Below, one piece after another: positions 18,735 to 26,872 of a stretch of DNA of 64,000 nt (its first letter is position 1; each line of letters starts with the position of its first letter). A program made the position numbers and the translations under genes. Below the pieces are notes generated by a model. The model had not been told where the DNA came from, searched no databases, and worked only from the letters and a program-made list of their open reading frames with translations. Source of the stretch: Pseudomonas sp. LBUM920 (GTDB lineage Bacteria > Pseudomonadota > Gammaproteobacteria > Pseudomonadales > Pseudomonadaceae); assembly GCF_003852315.1 (NCBI RefSeq), contig NZ_CP027762.1:4693501-4757500 (forward strand), given 5' to 3'.

Positions 18735-20003
18735 TTATAAATGAGTGGATGCGCCCGCGGCAGCGTAATCCTGGTAACTGTTCATCGTTTTGGCGATCTG
18801 CGAAATCTTGCTGGCGTAGTCCGGGTCGGTTGCATATCCGGCTTTTTGCAACTCGCGCACAAACTGTTCCGGGTTGTCGGCTGATTTCACAACTTCTTTA
18901 TAGCGATCATTGCTTTGCAGCAATGTCACGAGGTCGTGGAAGCTGTCCTGATAGGAGTTGTAGGAACGGAATTGCGCCGTTTCCTTGACCATCGACCCAT
19001 CACGAAACTCGCTGGTAATTGCACGCGCCTGGCCGCCCTGCCAACTCTGCCCGGCCTTGATGCCGAACAGGTTGTGACTGCTGCTGCCGTCCTCGGCGCG
19101 CATGACCGATTTGCCCCAACCGGTTTCCAGCGCGGCCTGGGCCACCAGGTACTTGGGGTCGACACCGATGCGCGCGGCGGCCGCCTTGGCCATCGGCAGC
19201 ATGGTGGCGACAAATTCATCCTGCGAGCTGAAGGCTTTCTTCGCCGGCGCCAGCGGTGGCTGGGCGATGGCGCGGCCATACACCTGCATGCGCCCGCTCG
19301 GTACGGCAATGCTGCGCGCGGTGCTGTTGACCACGTTGTCGGCGGCGGCGCTGTTACGCAGCGGCGCGCTCTTGGCATCGATGGCGACCGGCGCGTTCGG
19401 CACGATGCCGGCCAACAGACGGTCAGTCAGCTTGCTCGGCAAGGCGATACGGCGCTGGTTCATCAGCTCCATGTCATTGGCGTGCGCGCTCGCGCCTTCA
19501 GGCACGGCCACGCGATAAGCCCACAGCGGACGCTGGCCGTTGGAGCGGCCCAACGGCCCTTCGGCTTGGGTGCCTGCGGCGATTTCAGTCGGCACATCGA
19601 CCTTCTTCGCTGGCGCTTGCGCCGCCTCCGGGCCCTGCAACGTGGCCGCCTGGGCGTCCACCGGTTTGTTCTTCTGCATCTGGCGCATCAGCACGTCGGC
19701 CAGGCCAATACCACCGCCTTCGCGAGACATCGAAACCGCCAACTGCTGGTCGTACATTTCCTGGTATTGCTTGGCCGCCGGCGTATTCAGCGGGTTGTCC
19801 TTGCCCAGCGCTTCCGTGGCCGAACGCATGGACTTGAGCATTTCGCTGAGGAACAGCGACTCGAACTCCTGCGCGACTTTGCGCATGTTGCCTTCGCTGT
19901 TCTTGTCGGCGCCGACCTTGAGCTGGTTAAGCCGATTCAGGTCGGAGTAAGACCCCGAATCCGCCGTGCTGCTGATCCCGCTCTTGCGCATATCCATGAC
20001 CAT
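18735..20003 (-). CDS. flgJ: Peptidoglycan hydrolase and rod cap protein FlgJ
   Basis: FlgJ caps the growing rod and opens the peptidoglycan for it. The 422-residue protein has both domains: an N-terminal rod-binding region (KVAQEFESLFLSEMLKSMRSA, about residues 42-62) and a C-terminal glucosaminidase domain from about residue 255, with VAQAALETGWGKSV containing the catalytic Glu. A Pro/Ala-rich linker joins them. It overlaps neither neighbour, but only 3 bases separate it from flgI, so the genes are co-transcribed. Confidence 0.96.
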   Translation of the reverse strand: MVMDMRKSGISSTADSGSYSDLNRLNQLKVGADKNSEGNMRKVAQEFESLFLSEMLKSMRSATEALGKDNPLNTPAAKQYQEMYDQQLAVSMSREGGGIGLADVLMRQMQKNKPVDAQAATLQGPEAAQAPAKKVDVPTEIAAGTQAEGPLGRSNGQRPLWAYRVAVPEGASAHANDMELMNQRRIALPSKLTDRLLAGIVPNAPVAIDAKSAPLRNSAAADNVVNSTARSIAVPSGRMQVYGRAIAQPPLAPAKKAFSSQDEFVATMLPMAKAAAARIGVDPKYLVAQAALETGWGKSVMRAEDGSSSHNLFGIKAGQSWQGGQARAITSEFRDGSMVKETAQFRSYNSYQDSFHDLVTLLQSNDRYKEVVKSADNPEQFVRELQKAGYATDPDYASKISQIAKTMNSYQDYAAAGASTHL

Positions 20004-20006
20004 GGC

Positions 20007-21122
20007 TCAGATCACTATCAGGTCGGCTTGCAAGGCGCCGGCCTGTTTCAGCGCTTCGAGGATCGCCATCAAGTCGCCTGGGGCTGCGCCCACCTGGTTC
20101 ACCGCGCGGACAATCTCGTCCAGCGTGGTGCCGGGGCCGAACTTGAACATCGGCTTGGCTTCTTGCTGAGCATTCACCCGCGAACGCGGCACTACCGCCG
20201 TCTGGCCGTTGGACAAAGGCCCAGGCTGACTGACGATCGGGTCTTCGGTGATGGTCACGGTCAGGCTGCCGTGGGTCACGGCCGCCGGCGATACCTTGAC
20301 GTTCTGACCGATCACGATCGTGCCGGTACGCGAATTGATGATGACCTTGGCCACCGCCTGGCCTGGATCGACCTCGAGGTTTTCCAGGATCGACAGGTAA
20401 TCGACACGCTGGCTTGGGTCCAGTGGCGCTGTGACGCGGATAGAGCCGCCGTCAATGGCCTGGGCCACGCCAGGGCCGAGCATGTCGTTGATCTTGTCGA
20501 CCACGCGCTTGGCGGTGGTGAAGTCCGAACGGTTGAGGTTCAAGGTCAGGCTGTTGCCCTGGTTGAAGCCGCTGGGTACGGTGCGTTCCACCATGGCGCC
20601 GCCCGGGATACGCCCGGCCGATGGCACGTTAACGGTGATCTTCGAACCGTCACGGCCCTCGGCGTCAAAACCACCGACCACCAGGTTGCCCTGGGCGATG
20701 GCGTAGACGTTGCCGTCGATACCCTTGAGCGGCGTCATCAGCAACGTGCCGCCGCGCAGGCTTTTGGAGTTACCGATGGACGAGACGGTGATGTCCACCA
20801 CCTGACCCGGCTTGGAGAACGCCGGCAAATCGGCACTGATGGACACGGCCGCGACGTTTTTCAGTTGCACGTTGCCCGAACCCGGCGGCACCTTGATACC
20901 GAACTGCGAGAGCATGTTGTTGAACGTCTGCAGGGTGAACGGGGTTTGGGTGGTCTGGTCACCCGTGCCGTTAAGCCCCACCACCAGGCCGTACCCGATC
21001 AGTTGGTTGGAGCGCACGCCGGAAATACTGGCGATGTCTTTCAACCGCTCAGCCAAGGCCCCTGTGCTCAAGGCCAGCAACAACGCGGCAGCCATCAGCT
21101 GTTTGAGTTTCAAAGTGGCCAC
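20007..21122 (-). CDS. flgI: Flagellar P-ring protein FlgI
   Basis: FlgI forms the P ring in the peptidoglycan layer around the rod. The 371 residues start with a Sec signal peptide (LKQLMAAALLLALSTGALA, cleavage around residue 24). The mature start is ERLKDIASISGVRSNQLIGYG, and GLNGTGDQT and GGTLLMTPLKG follow, all hallmark FlgI sequences. The gene abuts flgH: its start lies directly beside the flgH stop. Confidence 0.98.
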   Translation of the reverse strand: MATLKLKQLMAAALLLALSTGALAERLKDIASISGVRSNQLIGYGLVVGLNGTGDQTTQTPFTLQTFNNMLSQFGIKVPPGSGNVQLKNVAAVSISADLPAFSKPGQVVDITVSSIGNSKSLRGGTLLMTPLKGIDGNVYAIAQGNLVVGGFDAEGRDGSKITVNVPSAGRIPGGAMVERTVPSGFNQGNSLTLNLNRSDFTTAKRVVDKINDMLGPGVAQAIDGGSIRVTAPLDPSQRVDYLSILENLEVDPGQAVAKVIINSRTGTIVIGQNVKVSPAAVTHGSLTVTITEDPIVSQPGPLSNGQTAVVPRSRVNAQQEAKPMFKFGPGTTLDEIVRAVNQVGAAPGDLMAILEALKQAGALQADLIVI

Positions 21123-21818
21123 CTAGAAAGGGAACAGCGGGCTAAGGAAGAAACGGTCGAACCAGCCTGGCTGACTCGCATCAGCAAACGAACCTGTACC
21201 CGAGTAGGTAATGCGCGCATCTGCAATCCGCGTCGACGGCACGGTGTTGTCGGTGGAAATATCATCGGCGCGAACCATGCCCGCAATGCGCACCAGCTCG
21301 TCGCCGGTGTTGAGGGTCATCCACTTTTCACCGCGTACGGCGATGATGCCGTTGGGCAGTACATCGGCGACGGTCACGGTGATCGAACCGGTCAGGCTGT
21401 TGCCCTGCCCCGCCGCACTTTTGCCGTTCGTGGCGCGGTCGCCGCTGTAGCCGGCGTCCAGGCTCAGGTCACCGCTGCCCAGCGGGTTATTGGTGTTGGG
21501 CACGCCACCGAACAGCGACGTCAGGCCAATGCTGGTCTTGCTGGTCTTGCCGATCTGCGAGTTGGCATTTTTGCTGGCCTGGGTTTTCTCGTTCAGGGTG
21601 ATGGTGATGATGTCACCCACACGGAACGCCTTGCGGTCGCTGTACAGGTTCTGTTCGAAACCGGCCTGGTAGATCGAGCCATTGTTGGCCGCCGCCGGCA
21701 ACGGCGTGCGTGGCAACACCGGCGCGTAGTACGGGTCATTGGGTTTTGGCGTCGGGGCGACACAGCCCGCGAGCACGGCGATCCCACTCAATGCCAGAAC
21801 AGAAACATAGCGATTCAT
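21123..21818 (-). CDS. flgH: Flagellar L-ring lipoprotein FlgH
   Basis: FlgH forms the outer-membrane L ring. I choose the ATG at 21818 (MNRYVSVLALSG) because it gives a proper lipoprotein signal with lipobox LAGC (Cys19) and has a GAGG-containing site upstream; the frame is open 15 codons further but that extension looks untranslated. The 231-residue product contains FRVGDIITITLNEKTQASKNA and the C-terminal RIADARITYSGTG region typical of FlgH. Confidence 0.97.
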   Translation of the reverse strand: MNRYVSVLALSGIAVLAGCVAPTPKPNDPYYAPVLPRTPLPAAANNGSIYQAGFEQNLYSDRKAFRVGDIITITLNEKTQASKNANSQIGKTSKTSIGLTSLFGGVPNTNNPLGSGDLSLDAGYSGDRATNGKSAAGQGNSLTGSITVTVADVLPNGIIAVRGEKWMTLNTGDELVRIAGMVRADDISTDNTVPSTRIADARITYSGTGSFADASQPGWFDRFFLSPLFPF

Positions 21819-21871
21819 GACCCTTACCTCACGGTGTTGCAGGCGCCGTCGATGGCGCCCCATAGACTTGA

Positions 21872-22657
21872 TTACAGATTCTGCGTTACGAACGAAAGCA
21901 TCTGGTCGGCGGTGGAAATCACCTTGGAGTTCATCTCGTAGGCGCGCTGGGTGGTGATCATGTTGACCATCTCCTCAACCGTGCTCACGTTGGAGGTTTC
22001 CAGGGTGCTTTGCAGCGTGGTGCCAAAACCGTTCAGGCCAGGGGTGCCGATTTGCGGCGCGCCGCTGGAGGCGGTTTCCAGGAACAGGTTGTTACCCATC
22101 GCTTGCAGGCCGGCCGGGTTGATGAAGTCGGCGGTTTGCAGGTTGCCGATCACTTGCGAAGCCGGGTTGCCGGCCACGGTGATCGACACGGTGCCATCGT
22201 TGCCGACGGTAAAGGTCTTGGCATCGGCGGGAACCACAACAGCCGGCTCCAGGGCGAAACCGTTGGCCGTGACGATCTGGCCATTGGAGTCGAGGTGGAA
22301 CGTGCCGTCACGGGTGTAGGACGTGGTGCCATCCGGTTGCAGGATCTGGAAGAAGCCGCGCCCGTTGATGGCCATGTCCAACGGCTGACCGGTTTGCTGC
22401 AGGTTACCGGCGCTGAAGTTCTTCTGCGTGCCAACGATCTGCACACCGGTACCCAGTTGCAGGCCCGACGGCAATTCGCTGTCCTGGGTCGATTGGGCGC
22501 CCGGCTGCTTCTTGATCTGATAGAGCAAGTCCTGGAACTCGGCGCGGTCACGTTTGAAGCCCGTGGTCGACACGTTCGCCAGGTTGTTGGAAATGGTGGT
22601 CAGGTTGGTGTCCTGGGCGGACAAACCTGTTTTGGCAACCCATAGAGCCGGAAGCAT
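21872..22657 (-). CDS. flgG: Flagellar distal rod protein FlgG
   Basis: FlgG builds the distal rod that spans the periplasm. At 261 residues it has the standard length. It starts with MLPALWVAKTGLSAQDTNLT and the axial motif ISNNLANVSTTGFKRDRAEF, and ends with the conserved LETSNVSTVEEMVNMITTQR and YEMNSKVIST motifs. It follows flgF after a gap of 71 bases and precedes flgH by about 53 bases. Confidence 0.98.
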   Translation of the reverse strand: MLPALWVAKTGLSAQDTNLTTISNNLANVSTTGFKRDRAEFQDLLYQIKKQPGAQSTQDSELPSGLQLGTGVQIVGTQKNFSAGNLQQTGQPLDMAINGRGFFQILQPDGTTSYTRDGTFHLDSNGQIVTANGFALEPAVVVPADAKTFTVGNDGTVSITVAGNPASQVIGNLQTADFINPAGLQAMGNNLFLETASSGAPQIGTPGLNGFGTTLQSTLETSNVSTVEEMVNMITTQRAYEMNSKVISTADQMLSFVTQNL

Positions 22658-22728
22658 GCTGTTCTCCTTCGTGCGCCTGTTTGTTGGCGCTGCGCTGCAA
22701 AATTAGTAGTCGGTCAATAACGCGGCAA

Positions 22729-23469
22729 TCAGCTCATCGCCAGAACGCGGGTCATGGCCTGGTCGTCTTCCTTGGCGCTGTTCATCATCTTGATGTGCAG
22801 CTCGAACTGCTTGGAAAGCGACAGCACCGCGGTCATTTCTTCAACGGCGTTGACGTTGCTTGCCTGCAGGAAGCCCGACGTCAGCGTGACGTTGGCATTC
22901 GCCTGGGCCGGCTGGCCATCCTTGGTGTGGATGGTGCCGTCGAGGCCCTTGGTCATGTTCTTGAGGTCCGGCTGGACCAACTTGATGCGGTCCACTTCAG
23001 CCATTACCCGCGGGCCTTCGCCCATGGCGCGGATGCTGATGGTGCCGTCGGCACCCACTTCGATTTTCTGCTGCGGCGGCACCGCAATCGGGCCACCGTT
23101 GCCCATGATCGGCATACCGTTGCCGGCCCGCAGCACGCCCAGCGCATCCACATTCATGCTGGCGCTGCGCACGTAGGCTTCACTGCCATCGGGGGTTTGC
23201 ACGGCCATCCAACCGTCGCCGCTGACCGCCACGTCGAGGTCACGACCGGTTTCGATCATGGCGCCCGGGGAGAAGTCGGTGGCTGGCCGCTCGGTCATTG
23301 CAAACGCGCGCGCCGGAAAGCTGTCACCAAACACCGGCATCGAACGCGCCTGCTCCAGGTCACGCTGAAAACCGTTGGTGGAGATGTTCGCCAGATTGTT
23401 GGCATGGGCCTTCTGCGCCAGTGCATTCTGGCTGGCGCCGGTCATTGCCACATAAAGGTACTTGTCCAC
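22729..23469 (-). CDS. flgF: Flagellar proximal rod protein FlgF
   Basis: FlgF is a proximal rod subunit. The 246-residue protein carries MDKYLYVAMTGASQNALAQ, the axial motif HANNLANISTNGFQRD and the C-terminal LQASNVNAVEEMTAVLSLSK. It is the first gene of the flgFGHIJKL operon here. The genes flgB, flgC, flgD and flgE, which directly precede flgF in P. aeruginosa, are not in this window; phhR lies upstream instead. A sigma-54 promoter is found about 58 bases upstream. Confidence 0.97.
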   Translation of the reverse strand: MDKYLYVAMTGASQNALAQKAHANNLANISTNGFQRDLEQARSMPVFGDSFPARAFAMTERPATDFSPGAMIETGRDLDVAVSGDGWMAVQTPDGSEAYVRSASMNVDALGVLRAGNGMPIMGNGGPIAVPPQQKIEVGADGTISIRAMGEGPRVMAEVDRIKLVQPDLKNMTKGLDGTIHTKDGQPAQANANVTLTSGFLQASNVNAVEEMTAVLSLSKQFELHIKMMNSAKEDDQAMTRVLAMS

Positions 23470-23526
23470 GCTCTATCCTCTTTCTGACGGACGCTTGCCG
23501 CCCACCGCTGTACTGATGAGGCTTAA

Positions 23527-23541
23527 GCAATTTGCGAACCA
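23527..23541 (-). promoter_or_regulatory. Sigma-54 promoter of flgF operon
   Basis: The minus strand reads TGGTTCGCAAATTGC, which has TGG and TTGC with exact GG-N10-GC spacing, two mismatches from TGGCACG-N4-TTGC. It is 58-72 bases before the flgF ATG and gives the rod/ring genes their own promoter, as expected if they are separated from flgBCDE. The 329-base flgF-phhR gap otherwise holds only a REPIN. Confidence 0.75.
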
Positions 23542-23683
23542 ACTTTTAAAAACGAGGAAAAGTCCAGGCGGGACGGGGGTTTGCGCGCAGGCATGGAGAT
23601 TAGGTGGCTGGACGAGAGTCGAAAAAACGGCGGACTACTGCCGCCTGCGGCAAGCACAGGTCTTGAAGATGACAAATAACAAA

Positions 23684-23773
23684 TGTGGGAGCGGGCTTGC
23701 TCGCGAATGCGGTGTATCAGTCTGCACATGTAGTGACTGACACGTCGCATTCGCGAGCAAGCCCGCTCCCACA
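23684..23773. repeat. REPIN (paired inverted REP elements)
   Basis: Two REP arms, TGTGGGAGCGGGCTTGCTCG... and its inverted copy ending ...AGCCCGCTCCCACA, enclose a spacer of about 35 bases. The arms are perfect complements over 28 bases. It lies between the flgF promoter and the phhR stop and may serve as a transcript 3' end for phhR. Confidence 0.9.
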
Positions 23774-23798
23774 GTTTTAATCGTGTGTAGACCGCCAG

Positions 23799-25361
23799 TT
23801 ATTTATCGGCCTTGAGGATTTCATAATCACGCAGCTTATTGGCGATGGTGGTGTGCGACACGCCCAAGCGCTTGCCCAGCTGCCGGCTGCTGGAATGCTC
23901 GGCATATAAGGCTTCCAGCACCGCCTTCTCGAACCGGCCGACGATCTGCTCCAACCCTCCCTCCAACGAGAAATCGCCAAGCGGCTGACGCACCCCATAA
24001 TCCGGCAAGCGAATATGCTCTGCCTTGACCGTCCCGCCTTCGCACAACGACACCGCCTGAAACAGCACGTTTTCCAGCTGGCGCACATTGCCCGGCCAGT
24101 GATAGTGGCTGAGCCGGTCCATCGCAGCCGGTGCCAGCTTGGGCAGCGGGCAACCGATCTGCCGGCTGGCTTGATCGAGGAAATGCTCAACCAACGGCGC
24201 CAACCCATCCAGGCATTCGCGCAACGGCGGGATATGCAGCGACAGCACATTGAGGCGGTGATAAAGGTCCTGGCGGAATTCGCCGCGGGCGCAAAGCTCA
24301 GACAAGTCCACCTGCGTCGCACAGATTACCCGCACATCCAGGTAGACCTCTTCATCACTGCCCACGCGGCGAAAGCATCCGTCCTGCAGAAAACGCAGCA
24401 ATTTCACCTGCAGACGTGCGCTCATTTCACCGACGCCATCCAGAAACAACGTACCGCCTGCCGTCAGCTCCAACAGACCCAGCTTGCCTTCGGCCCGCGC
24501 GCCTTCAAACGCACCAGGCCCGTAGCCAAACAGCTCGGTCTCGGCCATTGACTCCGGCAAGCCTGCGCAATTGAGCGCCATCAATGGCGACTGCCCACGC
24601 GGGCTGGCCAGGTGACAAGCGCGGGCCAACAGCTCTTTGCCGGTGCCGGTTTCGCCTTCTATTAATAGAGGCGCATCCAAAGGCGCCATGCGCCGCGCCT
24701 CGCGCACCACGGCCGCCATGACCCTGGAGCTCTGGAAGATGCTGTCGAAACCACGCAGTTCCTGCTTGCGCACGTTGTAGATGCGCTCACCGACGCGGTC
24801 GGCGCGGTGCAGGGTCAGCACGGCACCCGCCATGGCTTCGCTGTCATCGTGTTCGGAGGATTGCAGCGGCGCGATGTCCGCCAGGAATACGTCGCCCTTG
24901 ACCTTGACCCGCAAGCCATTGATCCGCGACTTACTCGCCCGCACCAGTTCCGGCAGGTCGAAGTCCTCGGCATAGCGCGACAGTGGAATTCCCGGGACCT
25001 CGTCCACGCGCACTCCGAGCAACTGCGCCGCCGCGCGGTTGGCGGCAACGATGGAGCCGCCCATGTCGATCGACAGCACCGGAAACTCCAGGGCGCCAAG
25101 CAGCGCATTGAGCTCCATATGCCGACGTTCGCTGGGCATCAGCCCTACCCGCTTGACACCAAACACCCCGGCAATGGCTTCAAATTGCGGGCGCAGCGCC
25201 TGGAACTGCATGTTCACCAGGTTGGGGCAAAACAGGTAAATCGCATTGCCATGTTCGCCACCGACCTCGCCCTTGGCGACGTTGACGCCGTACTCCACCA
25301 ACAGGTTGAGGATGTCCCGCAGGATGCCGATACGGTTTTGGCAGTGCACTTTAATACGCAT
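23799..25361 (-). CDS. phhR: TyrR-family regulator of aromatic amino acid catabolism PhhR
   Basis: PhhR activates phenylalanine and tyrosine catabolism genes in Pseudomonas. I start it at 25361 (MRIKVHCQNRIGIL), giving 520 residues, the family length; the upstream open frame is not conserved-looking. Domains in order: ACT (about 1-72), PAS (78-190), AAA+ (Walker A GETGTGKE at about 236-243, LFLDGVGEM) and a C-terminal helix-turn-helix (QLGKRLGVSHTTIANKLRDY). The sigma-54 contact loop reads GAFEGA rather than GAFTGA, a TyrR-like feature. It is divergent from phhABC. Confidence 0.95.
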   Translation of the reverse strand: MRIKVHCQNRIGILRDILNLLVEYGVNVAKGEVGGEHGNAIYLFCPNLVNMQFQALRPQFEAIAGVFGVKRVGLMPSERRHMELNALLGALEFPVLSIDMGGSIVAANRAAAQLLGVRVDEVPGIPLSRYAEDFDLPELVRASKSRINGLRVKVKGDVFLADIAPLQSSEHDDSEAMAGAVLTLHRADRVGERIYNVRKQELRGFDSIFQSSRVMAAVVREARRMAPLDAPLLIEGETGTGKELLARACHLASPRGQSPLMALNCAGLPESMAETELFGYGPGAFEGARAEGKLGLLELTAGGTLFLDGVGEMSARLQVKLLRFLQDGCFRRVGSDEEVYLDVRVICATQVDLSELCARGEFRQDLYHRLNVLSLHIPPLRECLDGLAPLVEHFLDQASRQIGCPLPKLAPAAMDRLSHYHWPGNVRQLENVLFQAVSLCEGGTVKAEHIRLPDYGVRQPLGDFSLEGGLEQIVGRFEKAVLEALYAEHSSSRQLGKRLGVSHTTIANKLRDYEILKADK

Positions 25362-25481
25362 GAAAAAGCCCGAAAGGTGGGAAGGCGCCGCGTCTTTTTG
25401 CCGCTGGGCGCAGATAGTCGTCAAGATTATGTGACAGTCCATGAGCATTTCACAGCCCAATACAACGATGAGTCCGGCCAT

Positions 25482-25499
25482 CGTAACGAATACTTTACA
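25482..25499 (+). promoter_or_regulatory. TyrR-box-like PhhR operator
   Basis: CGTAAC-GAATAC-TTTACA matches the TyrR box TGTAAA-N6-TTTACA at 10 of 12 defined positions. It lies in the 257-base phhR-phhA divergent region, about 120 bases before the phhA ATG. Binding by PhhR is inferred from its TyrR-family membership. Confidence 0.6.
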
Positions 25500-25618
25500 A
25501 AAACCGGTAACAATTCCTACAGCATTAGGCCGCAGCCCGATGGAATCCGGCGCCTTGCGGGTTATCAATAGGCTCATCGCAGGACATAACAAGAACGAAT
25601 GCCTAGCAGGAGAGCCGT

Positions 25619-26410
25619 ATGAAGCAAACGCACTACGTGGCCCGCGAGCCCGATGCGCAAGGTTTTATCCACTACCCGCCGGAAGAACACGCGGTGTGGA
25701 ACACCCTGATCACGCGCCAGTTGAAAGTGATCGAGGGTCGCGCCTGCCAGGAATACCTGGACGGCATCGACAAGCTCGGCCTGCCGTTGGACCGCATTCC
25801 GCAACTGGGTGAAATCAACCAGGTGCTGGCCGAGACCACCGGCTGGCAAGTCGCCCGCGTGCCGGCGCTGATCCCCTTCCAGACCTTCTTCGAATTACTC
25901 GCCAGCAAGCAGTTTCCGGTGGCGACCTTTATTCGTACCCGCGAAGAACTGGACTACCTGCAAGAGCCGGATATTTTCCACGAGATCTTCGGCCACTGCC
26001 CGCTGCTGACCAACCCCTGGTTCGCCGAATTCACCCACACCTACGGCAAGCTCGGCCTAACCGCGACCAAGGAACAGCGCGTGTACCTGGCGCGCCTGTA
26101 CTGGATGACCATTGAGTTCGGCCTGGTGGACACCCCACAAGGCCGGCGCATCTACGGTGGCGGCATTCTGTCGTCGCCCAAGGAAAGCGTGTATTGCCTG
26201 TCGGATGAGCCCGAGCACCAAGCCTTCGACCCGCTCGAAGCGATGCGCACGCCGTATCGGATCGACATCCTGCAACCGCTGTATTTCGTCCTGCCTGAGC
26301 TCAAGCGCCTGTTCGAAGTAGCGCAGGAAGACATCATGGGCATGGTCGAGCGCGGTATGCAGTTGGGTCTGCACGCGCCGAAATTTCCGCCCAAACCCAA
26401 AGCGGCTTGA
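25619..26410 (+). CDS. phhA: Phenylalanine 4-monooxygenase PhhA
   Basis: PhhA hydroxylates phenylalanine to tyrosine using O2, Fe(II) and tetrahydrobiopterin or a related pterin. The 263 residues are the compact bacterial catalytic domain. The iron ligands are clear: His121 and His126 in FHEIFGHCP, and Glu166 in YWMTIEFGL. The start follows a good AGGAG site. It is the first gene of phhABC, opposite phhR. Confidence 0.98.
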   Translation: MKQTHYVAREPDAQGFIHYPPEEHAVWNTLITRQLKVIEGRACQEYLDGIDKLGLPLDRIPQLGEINQVLAETTGWQVARVPALIPFQTFFELLASKQFPVATFIRTREELDYLQEPDIFHEIFGHCPLLTNPWFAEFTHTYGKLGLTATKEQRVYLARLYWMTIEFGLVDTPQGRRIYGGGILSSPKESVYCLSDEPEHQAFDPLEAMRTPYRIDILQPLYFVLPELKRLFEVAQEDIMGMVERGMQLGLHAPKFPPKPKAA

Positions 26411-26515
26411 ACCTTATGTTTTGAGGCCAGGTGAGTCTGTTCCCTGGCCGCGCGTTGCTTTAGGGTGACGCCACTGACGACCGTTTTTCAAACACTCGAA
26501 TTCAGGACACTTCCC

Positions 26516-26872
26516 ATGACCACCTTGAACCAAGCCCACTGCGAAGCCTGCCGTGCCGACGCCCCGCAAGTCAGCGATGAAGAGTTGCCGGTACTGATCA
26601 AGCAGATTCCCGACTGGAACATTGAAGTACGCGACGGCGTGATGCAGCTGGAAAAGGTTTTTCTGTTCAAGAACTTCAAATTTGCCCTGGCCTTTACCAA
26701 TGCCGTGGGTGAAATCTCTGAAGCCGAAGGCCACCACCCAGGCCTGCTCACCGAGTGGGGCAAAGTCACCGTGACCTGGTGGAGCCACTCGATCAAAGGC
26801 TTGCACCGCAACGACTTCATCATGGCCGCGCGCACTGACGAAGTGGCCAAGGACGCCGAGGGCCGCAAGTAA
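26516..26872 (+). CDS. phhB: Pterin-4a-carbinolamine dehydratase PhhB
   Basis: PhhB dehydrates the 4a-hydroxypterin formed by PhhA so that the cofactor can be recycled. I use the ATG at 26516 (MTTLNQAHCEACRADAP), giving 118 residues; the open frame begins 17 codons earlier without support. The active-site histidines are seen in EAEGHHPGLL and VTWWSHSIKGLHRND. Its stop codon overlaps the phhC start by one base (TAATG), so translation is coupled. Confidence 0.97.
   Translation: MTTLNQAHCEACRADAPQVSDEELPVLIKQIPDWNIEVRDGVMQLEKVFLFKNFKFALAFTNAVGEISEAEGHHPGLLTEWGKVTVTWWSHSIKGLHRNDFIMAARTDEVAKDAEGRK

Noticed and set aside
25459..25618. A sigma-54 promoter for phhA
   Set aside because: I searched for GG-N10-GC upstream of phhA; candidates such as CGGCGCCTTGC lack the right spacing.
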